A stretch of DNA of 64,000 bases from Micromussa lordhowensis (Eukaryota; Cnidaria; Anthozoa; Scleractinia; Lobophylliidae). Below, piece by piece: positions 46,085-57,469 of this stretch. The notes beneath the pieces are model-generated. The model was not told where the DNA came from. It was given only the letters and a program-made list of their open reading frames with translations, and did not search any database. The translations under genes and the position numbers were made by a program. The first letter of the stretch is position 1; each line of letters opens with the position of its first letter. The stretch is taken from assembly GCA_964020085.1 (NCBI GenBank), contig OZ026599.1, forward strand, positions 29,729,033 through 29,793,032. Direction: 5' to 3'.

Positions 46085-47393
46085 CTAGGTTGGCACTTCA
46101 AGGAAATGTTAGTTACGACATGATGGCATTCGCGCCAGGGTGTTTTTTCTGGCTTTCTTTTTGCAGGAGTTTGACCTGCTCCTTACTTTGCAGAATTTCA
46201 GAAAACGCGCGCTGGGGGTCCCCTTGGCAAATTTGACATAGCTCGGCTCCACGGGCACTTTTAGAAGCGCGGTTTGCAGCAAAATGTTGTCCTAGGTTGG
46301 CACATTAAGGAAATTGAAGTTAGGACATGATGGCATTCGCGCCAGGGTGTTTTTTCTGGCCTTCTTTTTGCAGGAGTTTGACCTGCTCCCAACTTTGCAG
46401 AATTTCAGAAAACGCGCGCTGGGGGTCCTCTTGGCAAATTTGACATAGCTCGGCTCCACGGGCACTTTTAGAGGCGCGGTTTGCAGCAAAATGTTGTGCT
46501 TGGTTGGCGCTTCAAGGAAATGTTAGTTAGGACATGATGGCATTCGCGCCAGGGTGTTTTTTCTGGCCTTCTTTTTGCAGGAGTTTGACCTGCTCCCAAC
46601 TTTGCAGAATTTCAGAAAACGCGCGCTGGGGGTCCCCTTGGCAAATTTGACATAGCTCGGCTCCACGGGCACTTTTAGAGGCGCGGTTTGCAGCAAAATG
46701 TTGTGCTAGGTTGGCACTTGAAGGAAATTGTAGTTAGGACATGATGGCATTCGCGCCAGGGTGTTTTTTCTTGCCTTCTTTTTGCAGGAGTTTGACCTGC
46801 TCCCAACTTTGCAGAATTTCAAAAAACGCGCGCTTGGGGTCCTCTTTTGCAAATTTGACATAGCTCGGCTCCACGAGCACTTTTAGAGGCGCGGTTTGCA
46901 GCAAAATGTTGTGCTAGGTTGGCACTTCAAGGGAATGTTAGTTAGGACATGATCGCATTCGCGTCAGGGTGTTTTTTCTGGCCTTCTTTTTGCAGGAGTT
47001 TGACCTGCTTCCAACTTTGCAGAATTTCAGAAAACGCGCGCTGGGGGTCCCCTTGGCAAATTTGACATAGCTCGGCTCCACGGGCACTTTTAGAGGCGCG
47101 GTTTGCAGCAAAATGTTGTGCTAGGTTGGCACTTTAAGGAAATGTTAGTTAGGACACTATCGCATTCGCGCCAGGGTGTTTTTTTTGGCCTTCTTTTTGC
47201 AGGAGTTTGACCTGCTCCCAACTTTGCAGAATTTCAGAAAACGCGCGCTGGGGGTCCCCTTGGCAAATTTGACATAGCTCGGCTCCACGGGCACTTTTAG
47301 AGGCGCGGTTTGCAGCAAAATGTTGTGCTAGGTTGGCACTTTAAGGAAATCCTAGTTAGGACATGATGGCATTCGCGCCAGGGTGTTTCTTCT
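45737..47393 (+). repeat. 8-monomer HOR (1,657 bp), copy 1
   Basis: Period is 8 x 207 + 1. Markers: AGATGCGCGG (45850), GGCTTTC with CTCCTTACTTTG (46151-46188), CACATTAAGGAAATTGAAG (46303), GTGCTTGGTTGGCGC (46496), CAAAAAACGCGCGCTTGGGG with TCCTCTTTTGC (46820-46850; source of the extra base), CGAGCAC (46874) and CATGATCGCATTCGCGTCAGG (46948). Confidence 0.9.
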
Positions 47394-49000
47394 GGCCTTA
47401 TTTTTGCAGGAGTTTGACCTGCTCCCAACTTTGCAGAATTTCAGAAAACGCGCGCTGGGGGTCCCCTTGGCAAATTTGACATAGCTCGGCTCCACGGGCA
47501 CTTTTAGATGCGCGGTTTGCAGCAAAATGTTGTGCTGGGTTGGCAATTCAAGGAACTTTTAGTTAGGACATGATGGCATTCGCGCCAGGGTGTTTTTTCT
47601 GGCCTTCTTTTTGCAGGAGTTTGACCTGCTCCCAACTTTGCAGAATTTCAGAAAACGCGCGCTGGGGGTCCCCTTGGCAAATTTGACATAGCTCGGCTCC
47701 ACGGGCACTTTTAGAGGCGCGGTTTGCACCAAAATGTTGTGCTAGGTTGGCACTTCAAGGAAATGTTAGTTACGACATGATGGCGTTCGCGCCAGGGTGT
47801 TTTTTCTGGCTTTCTTTTTGCAGGAGTTTGACCTGCTCCTTACTTTGCAGAATTTCAGAAAACGCGCGCTGGGGGTCCCCTTGGCAAATTTGACATAGCT
47901 CGGCTCCACGGGCACTTTTAGAGGCGCGGTTTGCAGCAAAATGTTGTCCTAGGTTGGCACATTAAGGAAATTGAAGTTAGGACATGATGGCATTCGCGCC
48001 AGGGTGTTTTTTCTGGCCTTCTTTTTGCAGGAGTTTGACCTGCTCCCAACTTTGCAGAATTTCAGAAAACGCGCGCTGGGGGTCCTCTTGGCAAATTTGA
48101 CATAGCTCGGCTTCACGGGCACTTTTAGAGGCGCGGTTTGCAGCAAAATGTTGTGCTTGGTTGGCGCTTCAAGGAAATGTTAGTTAGGACATGATGGCAT
48201 TCGCGCCAGGGTGTTTTTTCTGGCCTTCTTTTTGCAGGAGTTTGACCTGCTCCCAACTTTGCAGAATTTCAGAAAACGCGCGCTGGGGGTCCCCTTGGCA
48301 AATTTGACATAGCTCGGCTCCACGGGCACTTTTAGAGGCGCGGTTTGCAGCAAAATGTTGTGCTAGGTTGGCACTTGAAGGAAATTGTAGTTAGGACATG
48401 ATGGCATTCGCGCCAGGGTGTTTTTTCTTGCCTTCTTTTTGCAGGAGTTTGACCTGCTCCCAACTTTGCAGAATTTCAAAAAACGCGCGCTTGGGGTCCT
48501 CTTTTGCAAATTTGACATAGCTCGGCTCCACGAGCACTTTTAGAGGCGCGGTTTGGAGCAAAATGTTGTGCTAGGTTGGCACTTCAAGGAAATGTTAGTT
48601 AGCACATGATCGCATTCGCGTCAGGGTGTTTTTTCTGGCCTTCTTTTTGCAGGAGTTTGACCTGCTTCCAACTTTGCAGAATTTCAGAAAACGCGCGCTG
48701 GGGGTCCCCTTGGCAAATTTGACATAGCTCGGCTCCACGGGCACTTTTAGAGGCGCGGTTTGCAGCAAAATGTTGTGCTAGGTTGGCACTTTAAGGAAAT
48801 GTTAGTTAGGACATGATCGCATTCGCGCCAGGGTGTTTTTTTTGGCCTTCTTTTTGCAGGAGTTTGACCTGCTCCCAACTTTGCAGAATTTCAGAAAACG
48901 CGCGCTGGGGGTCCCCTTGGCAAATTTGACATAGCTCGGCTCCACGGGCACTTTTAAGGGCGCGGTTTGCAGCAAAATGTTGTGCTAGGTTGGCACTTCA
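47394..49000 (+). repeat. 8-monomer HOR (1,657 bp), copy 2
   Basis: Repeats 45737-47393 at +1657. The monomer spanning the boundary (about 47339-47540) is chimeric: its first part (AAATCCTAGTTAGG, GTGTTTCTTCTGG) is unlike copy 1 and its second part (GGCCTTATTTTTGC, AGATGCGCGG) matches it, which locates the exchange point. The match ends near 48990. Confidence 0.88.
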
Positions 49001-49560
49001 AGGAAATTATAGTCAGGTCATGATGGCATTCGCGCCAGGGTGTTTTTTTTTGGCCTTCTTTTTGCAGGAGTTTGACCTGCTCCCAACTTTGCAGAATTTC
49101 AGAAAACGCGCGCTGGGGGTCCCCTTGGCAAATTTGACATAGCTCGGCTCCACGGGCAATTTTAGAGGCGCGGTTTGAAGCAAAATAGTGTGCTAGGTTG
49201 GCACTTTAATGATATTTTAGTTAGGACATGATGGCATTCGCGCCAGGGTGTTTTTTCTGGCCTTCTTTTTGAAGGAGTTTGACCTGCTCCCAACTTTGCA
49301 GAATTTCAGAAAACGCGCGCTGGGGGTCCCCTTGGCAAATTTGACATAGCTCGGCTCCACGGGCACTTTTAGAGCCGCGGTTTGCAGCAAAATGTTGTGC
49401 CAGGTTGGCACTTCAAGAAAATTTTAGTTAGGACATGATGGCATTCGCGCCAGGGTGTTTTTTCTGGCTTTCTTTTTGCAGGAGTTTGACCTGCTCCCAA
49501 CTTTGCAGAATTTCAGAAAACGCGCGCTAGGCGTCCCCTTGGCAAATTTGACATAGCTCG

Positions 49561-49600
49561 GCTCCACGGGCACTTTTAGAGCTCCACGGGCACTTTTAGA
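49561..49600 (+). repeat. 20-bp internal tandem duplication (first 227-bp unit)
   Basis: GCTCCACGGGCACTTTTAGA is present twice in direct succession (49561-49580 and 49581-49600), making this unit 227 bp. Confidence 0.97.
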
Positions 49601-49787
49601 GGCGCGGTTTGCAGCAAAATGTTGTGCCAGGTTGGCACTTCAAGAAAATTTTAGTTAGGACATGATGGCATTCGCGCCAGGGTGTTTTTTCTGGCCTTCT
49701 TTTTGCAGGAGTTTGACCTGCTCCCAACTTTGCAGAATTTCAGAAAACGCGCGCTAGGCGTCCCCTTGGCAAATTTGACATAGCTCG

Positions 49788-49827
49788 GCTCCACGGGCAC
49801 TTTTAGAGCTCCACGGGCACTTTTAGA
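49788..49827 (+). repeat. 20-bp internal tandem duplication (second 227-bp unit)
   Basis: The same 20-bp duplication occurs 227 bp downstream (49788-49807 and 49808-49827). Both units also share CGCTAGGCGTCC and GTGCCAGGTTGGC. One mutated unit was therefore duplicated as a whole after the 20-bp event. Confidence 0.97.
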
Positions 49828-51723
49828 GGTGCGGTTTGCAGCAAAATGTTGTGCTAGGTTGGCACTTGAAGGGAATTTTAGTTAGGATATGATGGCATTC
49901 GCGCCAGGGTGTTTTTTCTGGCCTTCTTTTTGCAGGAGTTTGACCTGCTCCCAACTTTGCAGAATTTCAGAAAACGCGCGCTGGGGGTCCCCTTGGCAAA
50001 TTTGACATAGCTCGGCTCCACGGGCACTTTTAGAGGTGCGGTTTGCAGCAAAATGTTGCGCTAGGTTAGCACTTGAAGGAAAACCTAGTTAGGACATGAT
50101 GGCATTTGCGCCAGGGTGTTATTTTTGGCCTTCTTTTTGCAGGAGTTTGACCTGCTCCCAACTTTGCAGAATTTCAGAAAACGCGCGCTGGGGGTCCCCT
50201 TGGCAAATTTGACATAGCTCGCCTCCACGGGCACTTTTAGAGGCGCGGTTTGCAGCAAAATGTTGTGCTAGGTTGGCACTTGAAGGGAATTTTAGTTAGG
50301 ATATGATGGCATTCGCGCCAGGGTGTTTTTTCTGGCCTTCTTTTTGCAGGAGTTTGACCTGCTCCCAACTTTGCAGAATTTCAGAAAACGCGCGCTGGGG
50401 TTCCCCTTGGCAAATTTGACATAGCTCGGCTCCACGGGCACTTTTAGAGGCGCGGTTTGCAGCAAAATGTTGTGCTAGGTTGGCACTTGAAGGAAATTTT
50501 AGTTAGGACATGATGGCATTCGCGCCAGTGTGTTTTTTCTGGCCTTCTTTTTGCAGGAGTTTGACCTGCTCCCAACTTTGCAGAATTTTAGAAAACGCGC
50601 GCTGGGGGTCCCCTTGGCAAATTTGACATAGCTCGGCTCCACGGGCACTTTTAGAGGCGCGGTTTGCAGCAAAATGTTGTGCTAGGTTGGCACTTCAAGG
50701 AAATTTTAGTTAGAACATGATGGCATTCGCGCCAGGGTGTTTTTTCTGGCCTTCTTTTTGCAGGAGTCTGACCTGCTCCCAACTTTGCAGAATTTCAGAA
50801 AACGCGCGCTGGGGGTCCCCTTGGCAAATTTGACATAACTCGGCTCCACTTGCACTTTTAGAGGCGCGGTTTGCAGCAAAATGTTGTGCTAGGTTTGCAC
50901 TTTAAGGAAATTTTACTTAGGACATGATGGCATTCGCGCCAGGGTGTTTTTTCTGGCCTTCTTTTTGCAGGAGTTTGACCTGCTCCCAACTTTGCAGAAT
51001 TTCAGAAAACGCGCTCGGGGTCCCCTTGGCAAATTTGACATAGCTCGGCTCCACGGGCACTTTTAGAGGCGCGGTTTGCAGCAAAATGTTGTGCTAGGTT
51101 GGCACTTCAAGGGAATTTTAGTTAGGATATGATGGCATTCGCGCCAGGGTGTTTTTTCTGGCCTTCTTTTTGCAGGAGTTTGACCTGCTCCCAACTTTGC
51201 AGAATTTCAGAAAACGCGCGCTGGGGGTCCCCTTACCAAATTTGACATAGCTCGGCTCCACGGGCACTTTTAGAGGCGCGGTTTGCAGCAAAATGTTGTG
51301 CTTGGTTGGCACTTCAAGGAAATTTTAGTTAGGACATGATGGCATTCGCGCCAGGGTGTTTTTTCTGGCCTTCTTTTTGCAAGAGTTTGACCTGCTCCCA
51401 ACTTTGCAGAATTTCAGAAAACGCGCGCTGGGGTTCCCCTTGGCAAATTTGACATAGCTCGGCTCCACGGGCACTTTTAGAGGCGCGGTTTGCAGCAAAA
51501 TGTTGTGCTAGGTTGGCACTTCAAGTAAGTGCTAGTTAGGACATGATGGCATTCGCGCCAGGGTGTTTTTACTGGCCTTCTTTTTGCAGAAGTTTGACCT
51601 GCTCCCAACTTTGCAGAATTTCAGAAAACGCGCGCTGGGGGTCCCCTTGGCAAATTTGACATAGCTCGGCTCCACGGGCACTTTTAGAGGCGCGGTTTGC
51701 AGCAAAATGTTGTGCTAGGTTGG

Positions 51724-52758
51724 CACTTCAAGGGAATTTTAGTTAGGATATGAAGGCATTCGCGCCAGGGTGTTTTTTCTGGCCTTCTTTTTGCAGGAGT
51801 TTGACCTGCTCCCAACTTTGCAAAATTTCAGAAAACGCGCGCTGGGGGTCCCCTTGGCAAATTTGACATAGCTCGGCTCCACGGGCACTTTTAGAGGCGC
51901 GGTTTGCAGCAAAATGTTGTGCTAGGTTGGCACTTTAAGGGAATTTTAGTTAGGATATGATGGCATTCGCGCCAGGGTGTTTTTTCTGGCCTTCTTCTTG
52001 CAGGAGTTTGACCTGCTCCCAACTTTGCAGAATTTCAGAAAACGCGCGCTGGGGGTCCCCTTGGCAAATTTGACATAGCTCGGCTCCACGGGCACTTTTA
52101 GAGGCGCGGTTTGCAGCAAAATGTTGTGCTTGGTTGGCACTTCAAGGAAATTTTAGTTAGGACATGATGGCATTCGCGCCAGGGTGTTTTTTCTGGCCTT
52201 CTTTTTGCAGCAGTTTGACCTGCTCCCAACTTTGCAATATTTCAGAAAACGCGCGCTGGGGGTCCCCTTGGCAAATTTGACATAGCTCGGCTCCACGGGC
52301 ACTTTTAGAGGCGCGGTTTGCAGCAAAATGTTGTGCTAGGTTGGCACTTCAAGGAAATTTTAGTTAGAACATGATGGCATTCGCGCCAGGGTGTTTTTTC
52401 TGGCCTTCTTTTTGCAGGAGTCTGACCTGCTCCCAACTTTGCAGAATTTCAGAAAGCGCGCGCTGGGGGTCCCCTTGGCAAATTTGACATAGCTCGGCTC
52501 CACTGGCACTTTTAGAGGCGCGGTTTGCAGCAAAATGTTGTGCTAGGTTGGCACTTCAAGTAAGTGCTAGTTAGGACATGATGGCATTCGCGCCAGGGTG
52601 TTTTTACTGGCCTTCTTTTTGCAGAAGTTTGACCTGCTCCCAACTTTGCAGAATTTCAGAAAACGCGCGCTGGGGGTCCCCTTGGCAAATTTGACATAGC
52701 TCGGCTCCACGGGCACTTTTAGAGGCGCGGTTTGCAGCAAAATGTTGTGCTAGGTTGG
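51724..52758 (+). repeat. 5-monomer HOR (1035 bp), copy 1
   Basis: Order: GGGAATTTTAG/GGATATG monomer; GGGAATT/GGATATG monomer with CTTCTTCTTGC; GTGCTTGGTTGG monomer with GCAGCAG and TGCAATATTTC; GAACATG monomer with GGAGTCTGACC, AGAAAGCGCG and CCACTGGCAC; CAAGTAAGTGC monomer with GTTTTTACTGG and GCAGAAG. A looser 4-monomer relative precedes it (50.69-51.52 kb). Confidence 0.92.
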
Positions 52759-53793
52759 CACTTCAAGGGAATTTTAGTTAGGATATGATGGCATTCGCGC
52801 CAGGGTGTTTTTTCTGGCCTTCTTTTTGCAGGAGTTTGACCTGCTCCCAACTTTGCAGAATTTCAGAAAACGCGCGCTGGGGGTCCCCTTGGCAAATTTG
52901 ACATAGCTCGGCTCCACGGGCACTTTTAGAGGCGCGGTTTGCAGCAAAATGTTGTGCTAGGTTGGCACTTTAAGGGAATTTTAGTTAGGATATGATGGCA
53001 TTCGCGCCAGGGTGTTTTTTCTGGCCTTCTTCTTGCAGGAGTTTGACCTGCTCCCAACTTTGCAGAATTTCAGAAAACGCGCGCTGGGGGTCCCCTTGGC
53101 AAATTTGACATAGCTCGGCTCCACGGGCACTTTTAGAGGCGCGGTTTGCAGCAAAATGTTGTGCTTGGTTGGCACTTCAAGGAAATTTTAGTTAGGACAT
53201 GATGGCATTCGCGCCAGGGTGTTTTTTCTGGCCTTCTTTTTGCAGCAGTTTGACCTGCTCCCAACTTTGCAATATTTCAGAAAACGCGCGCTGGGGGTCC
53301 CCTTGGCAAATTTGACATAGCTCGGCTCCACGGGCACTTTTAGAGGCGCGGTTTGCAGCAAAATGTTGTGCTAGGTTGGCACTTCAAGGAAATTTTAGTT
53401 AGAACATGATGGCATTCGCGCCAGGGTGTTTTTTCTGGCCTTCTTTTTGCAGGAGTCTGACCTGCTCCCAACTTTGCAGAATTTCAGAAAGCGCGCGCTG
53501 GGGGTCCCCTTGGCAAATTTGACATAGCTCGGCTCCACTGGCACTTTTAGAGGCGCGGTTTGCAGCAAAATGTTGTGCTAGGTTGGCACTTTAAGGAAAT
53601 TTTACTTAGGACATGATGGCATTCGCGCCAGGGTGTTTTTTCTGGCCTTCTTTTTGCAGAAGTTTGACCTGCTCCCAACTTTGCAGAATTTCAGAAAACG
53701 CGCGCTGGGGGTCCCCTTGGCAAATTTGACATAGCTCGGCTCCACGGGCACTTTTAGAGGCGCGGTTTGCAGCAAAATGTTGTGCTAGGTTGG
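52759..53793 (+). repeat. 5-monomer HOR (1035 bp), copy 2
   Basis: The first four monomers are the same as in copy 1. The fifth differs: CACTTTAAGGAAATTTTACTTAGG with the usual T run instead of CAAGTAAGTGC, but it keeps GCAGAAG. Confidence 0.93.
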
Positions 53794-54828
53794 CACTTCA
53801 AGGGAATTTTAGTTAGGATATGATGGCATTCGCGCCAGGGTGTTTTTTCTGGCCTTCTTTTTGCAGGAGTTTGACCTGCTCCCAACTTTGCAGAATTTCA
53901 GAAAACGCGCGCTGGGGGTCCCCTTGGCAAATTTGACATAGCTCGGCTCCACGGGCACTTTTAGAGGCGCGGTTTGCAGCAAAATGTTGTGCTAGGTTGG
54001 CACTTTAAGGGAATTTTAGTTAGGATATGATGGCATTCGCGCCAGGGTGTTTTTTCTGGCCTTCTTCTTGCAGGAGTTTGACCTGCTCCCAACTTTGCAG
54101 AATTTCAGAAAACGCGCGCTGGGGGTCCCCTTGGCAAATTTGACATAGCTCGGCTCCACGGGCACTTTTAGAGGCGCGGTTTGCAGCAAAATGTTGTGCT
54201 CGGTTGGCACTTCAAGGAAATTTTAGTTAGGACATGATGGCATTCGCGCCAGGGTGTTTTTTCTGGCCTTCTTTTTGCAGGAGTTTGACCTGCTCCCAAC
54301 TTTGCAATATTTCAGAAAACGCGCGCTGGGGGTCCCCTTGGCAAATTTGACATAGCTCGGCTCCACGGGCACTTTTAGAGGCGCGGTTTGCAGCAAAATG
54401 TTGTGCTAGGTTGGCACTTCAAGGAAATTTTAGTTAGAACATGATGGCATTCGCGCCAGGGTGTTTTTTCTGGCCTTCTTTTTGCAGGAGTCTGACCTGC
54501 TCCCAACTTTGCAGAATTTCAGAAAGCGCGCGCTGGGGGTCCCCTTGGCAAATTTGACATAGCTCGGCTCCACTGGCACTTTTAGAGGCGCGGTTTGCAG
54601 CAAAATGTTGTGCTAGGTTGGCACTTTAAGGAAATTTTACTTAGGACATGATGGCATTCGCGCCAGGGTGTTTTTTCTGGCCTTCTTTTTGCAGGAGTTT
54701 GACCTGCTCCCAACTTTGCAGAATTTCAGAAAACGCGCGCTGGGGGTCCCCTTGGCAAATTTGACATAGCTCGGCTCCACGGGCACTTTTAGAGGCGCGG
54801 TTTGCAGCAAAATGTTGTGCTAGGTTGG
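53794..54828 (+). repeat. 5-monomer HOR (1035 bp), copy 3
   Basis: Same order as copy 2. Differences noticed: GTGCTCGGTTGG (54197) for GTGCTTGGTTGG, GCAGGAG for GCAGCAG, and GCAGGAG in the fifth monomer. Third and last copy; the next unit has GATGGCGTTCGCG. Confidence 0.93.
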
Positions 54829-55399
54829 CACTTTAAGGAAATTTTAGTTAGGACATGATGGCGTTCGCGCCAGGGTGTTTTTTCTGGCCTTCTTTTTGCA
54901 GGAGTTTGACCTGCTCCCAACTTTGCAGAATTTCAGAAAACGCGCGCTGGGGGTCCCCTTGGCAAATTTGACATAGCTCGGCTCCACGGGCACTTTTAGA
55001 GGCGCGGTTTGCAGCAAAATGTTGTGCTAGGCTAGCACTTCCAGGAAATGTTAGTTAGGACATGATGGCATTCGCGCCAGGGTGTTTTTTCTGGCCTTCT
55101 TTTTGCAGGAGTTTGACCTGCTCCCAACTTTGCAGAATTTCAGAAAACGCGCGCTGGGGGTCCCCTTGGCAAATTTGACATAGCTCGGCTCCACGGGCAC
55201 TTTTAGAGGCGCGGTTTGCAGCAAAATTTTGTGCTAGGTTAGCACTTTGAGGAAAAGGTAGTTAGGACATGATGGCATTCGCGCCAGGGTGTTTTTTCTG
55301 GCTTTCTTTTTGCAGGAGTTTGACCTGCTCCCAACTTTGCAGAATTTCAGAAAACGCGCGCTGGGGGTCCCCTTGGCAAATTTGACATAGCTCGGCTCC
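54829..55399 (+). repeat. Near-consensus monomers
   Basis: Three units close to consensus. Private changes are GGCTAGCACTTCCAGG (55029) and CACTTTGAGGAAAAGG (55244). They belong to neither flanking HOR. Confidence 0.75.
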
Positions 55400-57469
55400 A
55401 CTGGCACTTTTAGAGGCGCGGTTTGCAGCAAAATGTTGTGCTAGGTTGGCACTTGAAGGAAATTTGAGTTAGAACATGATGGCATTCGCGCCAGGGTGTT
55501 TTTTTTGGCCTTCTTTTTGCAAGCGTTTGACCTGCTCCCAACTTTGCAGAATTTCAGAAAACGCGCGCTGGGGGTCCCCTTGGCAAATTTGAAATAGCTC
55601 GGCTCCAAGGGCACTTTTAGAGGCGCGATTTGCAGCAAAATGTTGTGCTAGGTTAGCACTTTAAGGAAATTTTAGTTATGACATGATGGCATTCGCGCCA
55701 GGGTGTTTTTTTTGGCCTTCTTTTTGCAGGAGTTTGACCTGCTCCCAACTTTGCAGAATTTCAGAAAACGCGCGCTGGGGGTCCCCTTGGCAAATTTGAC
55801 ATAGCTCGGCTCCACGGGCACTTTTAGAGGCGCGGTTTGCAGCAAAATGTTGTGCTAGGTTAGCACTTTAAGGATATCTTAGTTAAGACATGATGGCATT
55901 CGCGCCAGGGTGTTATTTCTGGCCTTCTTTTTGCAGGAGTTTGACAGGCTCCCAACTTTGCAGAATTTCAGAAAACGCGCGCTGGGGGTCCCCTTGGCAA
56001 ATTTGACATAGCTCGGCTCCACGGGCACTTTTAGAGGCGCGGTTTGCAGCAAAATGTTGTGCTAGGTTGGCACTTTATGAAAATCCTAGTTACGACATGA
56101 TGGCATTCGCGCCACGGTGTTTTTTGTGGCCTTCTTTTTGCAGGAGTTTGACCTGCTCCCAACTTTGCAGAATTTCAGAAAACGCGCGCTGGGGGTCGCC
56201 TTGGCAAATTTGACATAGCTCGGCTCCACGGGCACTTTTAGAGGCGCAGTTTGCAGCAAAATGTTGTGCTAGGTTGACACTTTAAAGAAATTCTAGTTAG
56301 GACATGATGGCATTCGCGCCAGGGTGTTTTTTCTGGCTTTCTTTTTGCAGGAGTTTGACCTGCTCCCAACTTTGCAGAATTTCAGAAAACGCGCGCTGGG
56401 GGTCCCCTTGGCAAATTTGACATAGCTCGGCTCCACGGGCACTTTTAGAGGCGCGGTTTGCATCAAAATGTTGTGCTAGGTTGGCACTTTATGAAACTTC
56501 TAGTTACGACATGATGGCATTCGCGCCAGGGTGTTTTTTCTGGCCTTCTTTTTGCAGGAGTTTGACCTGCTCCCAACTTTGCAGAATTTCAGAAAACGCG
56601 CGCTGGGGGTCGCCTTGGCAAATTTGACATAGCTCGGCTCCACGGGCACTTTTAGAGGCGCAGTTTGCAGCAAAATGTTGTGCTAGGTTGACACTTTAAC
56701 GAAATTCTAGTTAGGACATGATGGCATTCGCGCCAGGGTGTTTTTTCTGGCTTTCTTTTTGCAGGAGTTTGACCTGCTCCCAACTTTGCAGAATTTTAGA
56801 AAACGCGCGCTGGGGGTCCCCTTGGCAAATTTGACATAGCTCGGCTCCACGGGCACTTTTAGAGGCGCGGTTTGCATCAAAATGTTGTGCTAGGTTGGCA
56901 CTTTAAGAAAATTTTAGTTAGAATATGATGGCATTCGCGCCAGGGTGTTTTTTCTGGCCTTCTTTTTGCAAGAATTTGACCTGCTCCCAACTTTGCAGAA
57001 TTTCAGAAAACGCGCGCTGGGGGTCCCCTTGGCAAATTTGACATAGCTCGGCTCCACGGGCACTTTTAGAGAAGCGGTTTGCAGCAAAATGTTGTGCTAG
57101 GTTGGCACTTTATTAAATTCCTAGTTACCACATGATGGCATTCGCGCCAGGGTGCTTTTTCTGGCCTTCTTTTTGCAGGAGTTTGACCTGCTCCCAACTT
57201 TGCAGAATTTCAGAAAACGCGCGCTGGGGGTCGCCTTGGCAAATTTGACATAGCTCGGCTCCACGGGCATCTTTAGAGGCGCAGTTTGCAGCAAAATGTT
57301 GTGCTAGGTTGACACTTTAAGGAAATTTTAGTTAGGACATGATGGCATTCGCGCCAGGGTGTTTTTTCTGGCCTTCTTTTTGCAGGAGTTTGACCTGCTC
57401 CCAACTTTGCAGAATTTCAGAAAACGCGCGCTGGGGGTCCCCTTGGCAAATTTGACATAGCTCGGCTCC
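55400..57469 (+). repeat. 10-monomer HOR (2,070 bp), copy 1
   Basis: Recurs directly at +2070. Markers: GCAAGCGTTTGACC with GAAATAGC and CTCCAAGGGC (55520-55610), GTTATTTCTGG (55911), CTTTATGAAAATCC (56074), GGGGGTCGCC with GCGCAGTTTGC and GTTGACAC (56191-56280), TTTGCATCAAAATG (56457), GAATATGATGG with GCAAGAATTTG (56923-56976), and CTTTATTAAATTCC with GTGCTTTTTCTGG (57110-57160). Confidence 0.9.
56071..56898 (+). repeat. Dimer sub-HOR, two copies of 414 bp
   Basis: CTTTATGAAA.../GGGGGTCGCC/GCGCAG monomer followed by GTTGACACTTTAA.../GGCTTTC/TTTGCATCAAAATG monomer, twice (56071 and 56485). The same pair recurs at 58141 and 58555 inside copy 2. Confidence 0.88.

Larger units (their letters stand above)
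49001..50688 (+). repeat. Mixed monomers, including two 227-bp units
   Basis: Eight units. Two carry the 20-bp internal duplication listed separately. Units near 49861 and 50276 share CACTTGAAGGGAATTTTAG and GGATATGATGG two monomers apart, a marker also used in the following 5-monomer HOR. GAAGCAAAATAGTG (49168) is private. No other sequence class is seen. Confidence 0.78.
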
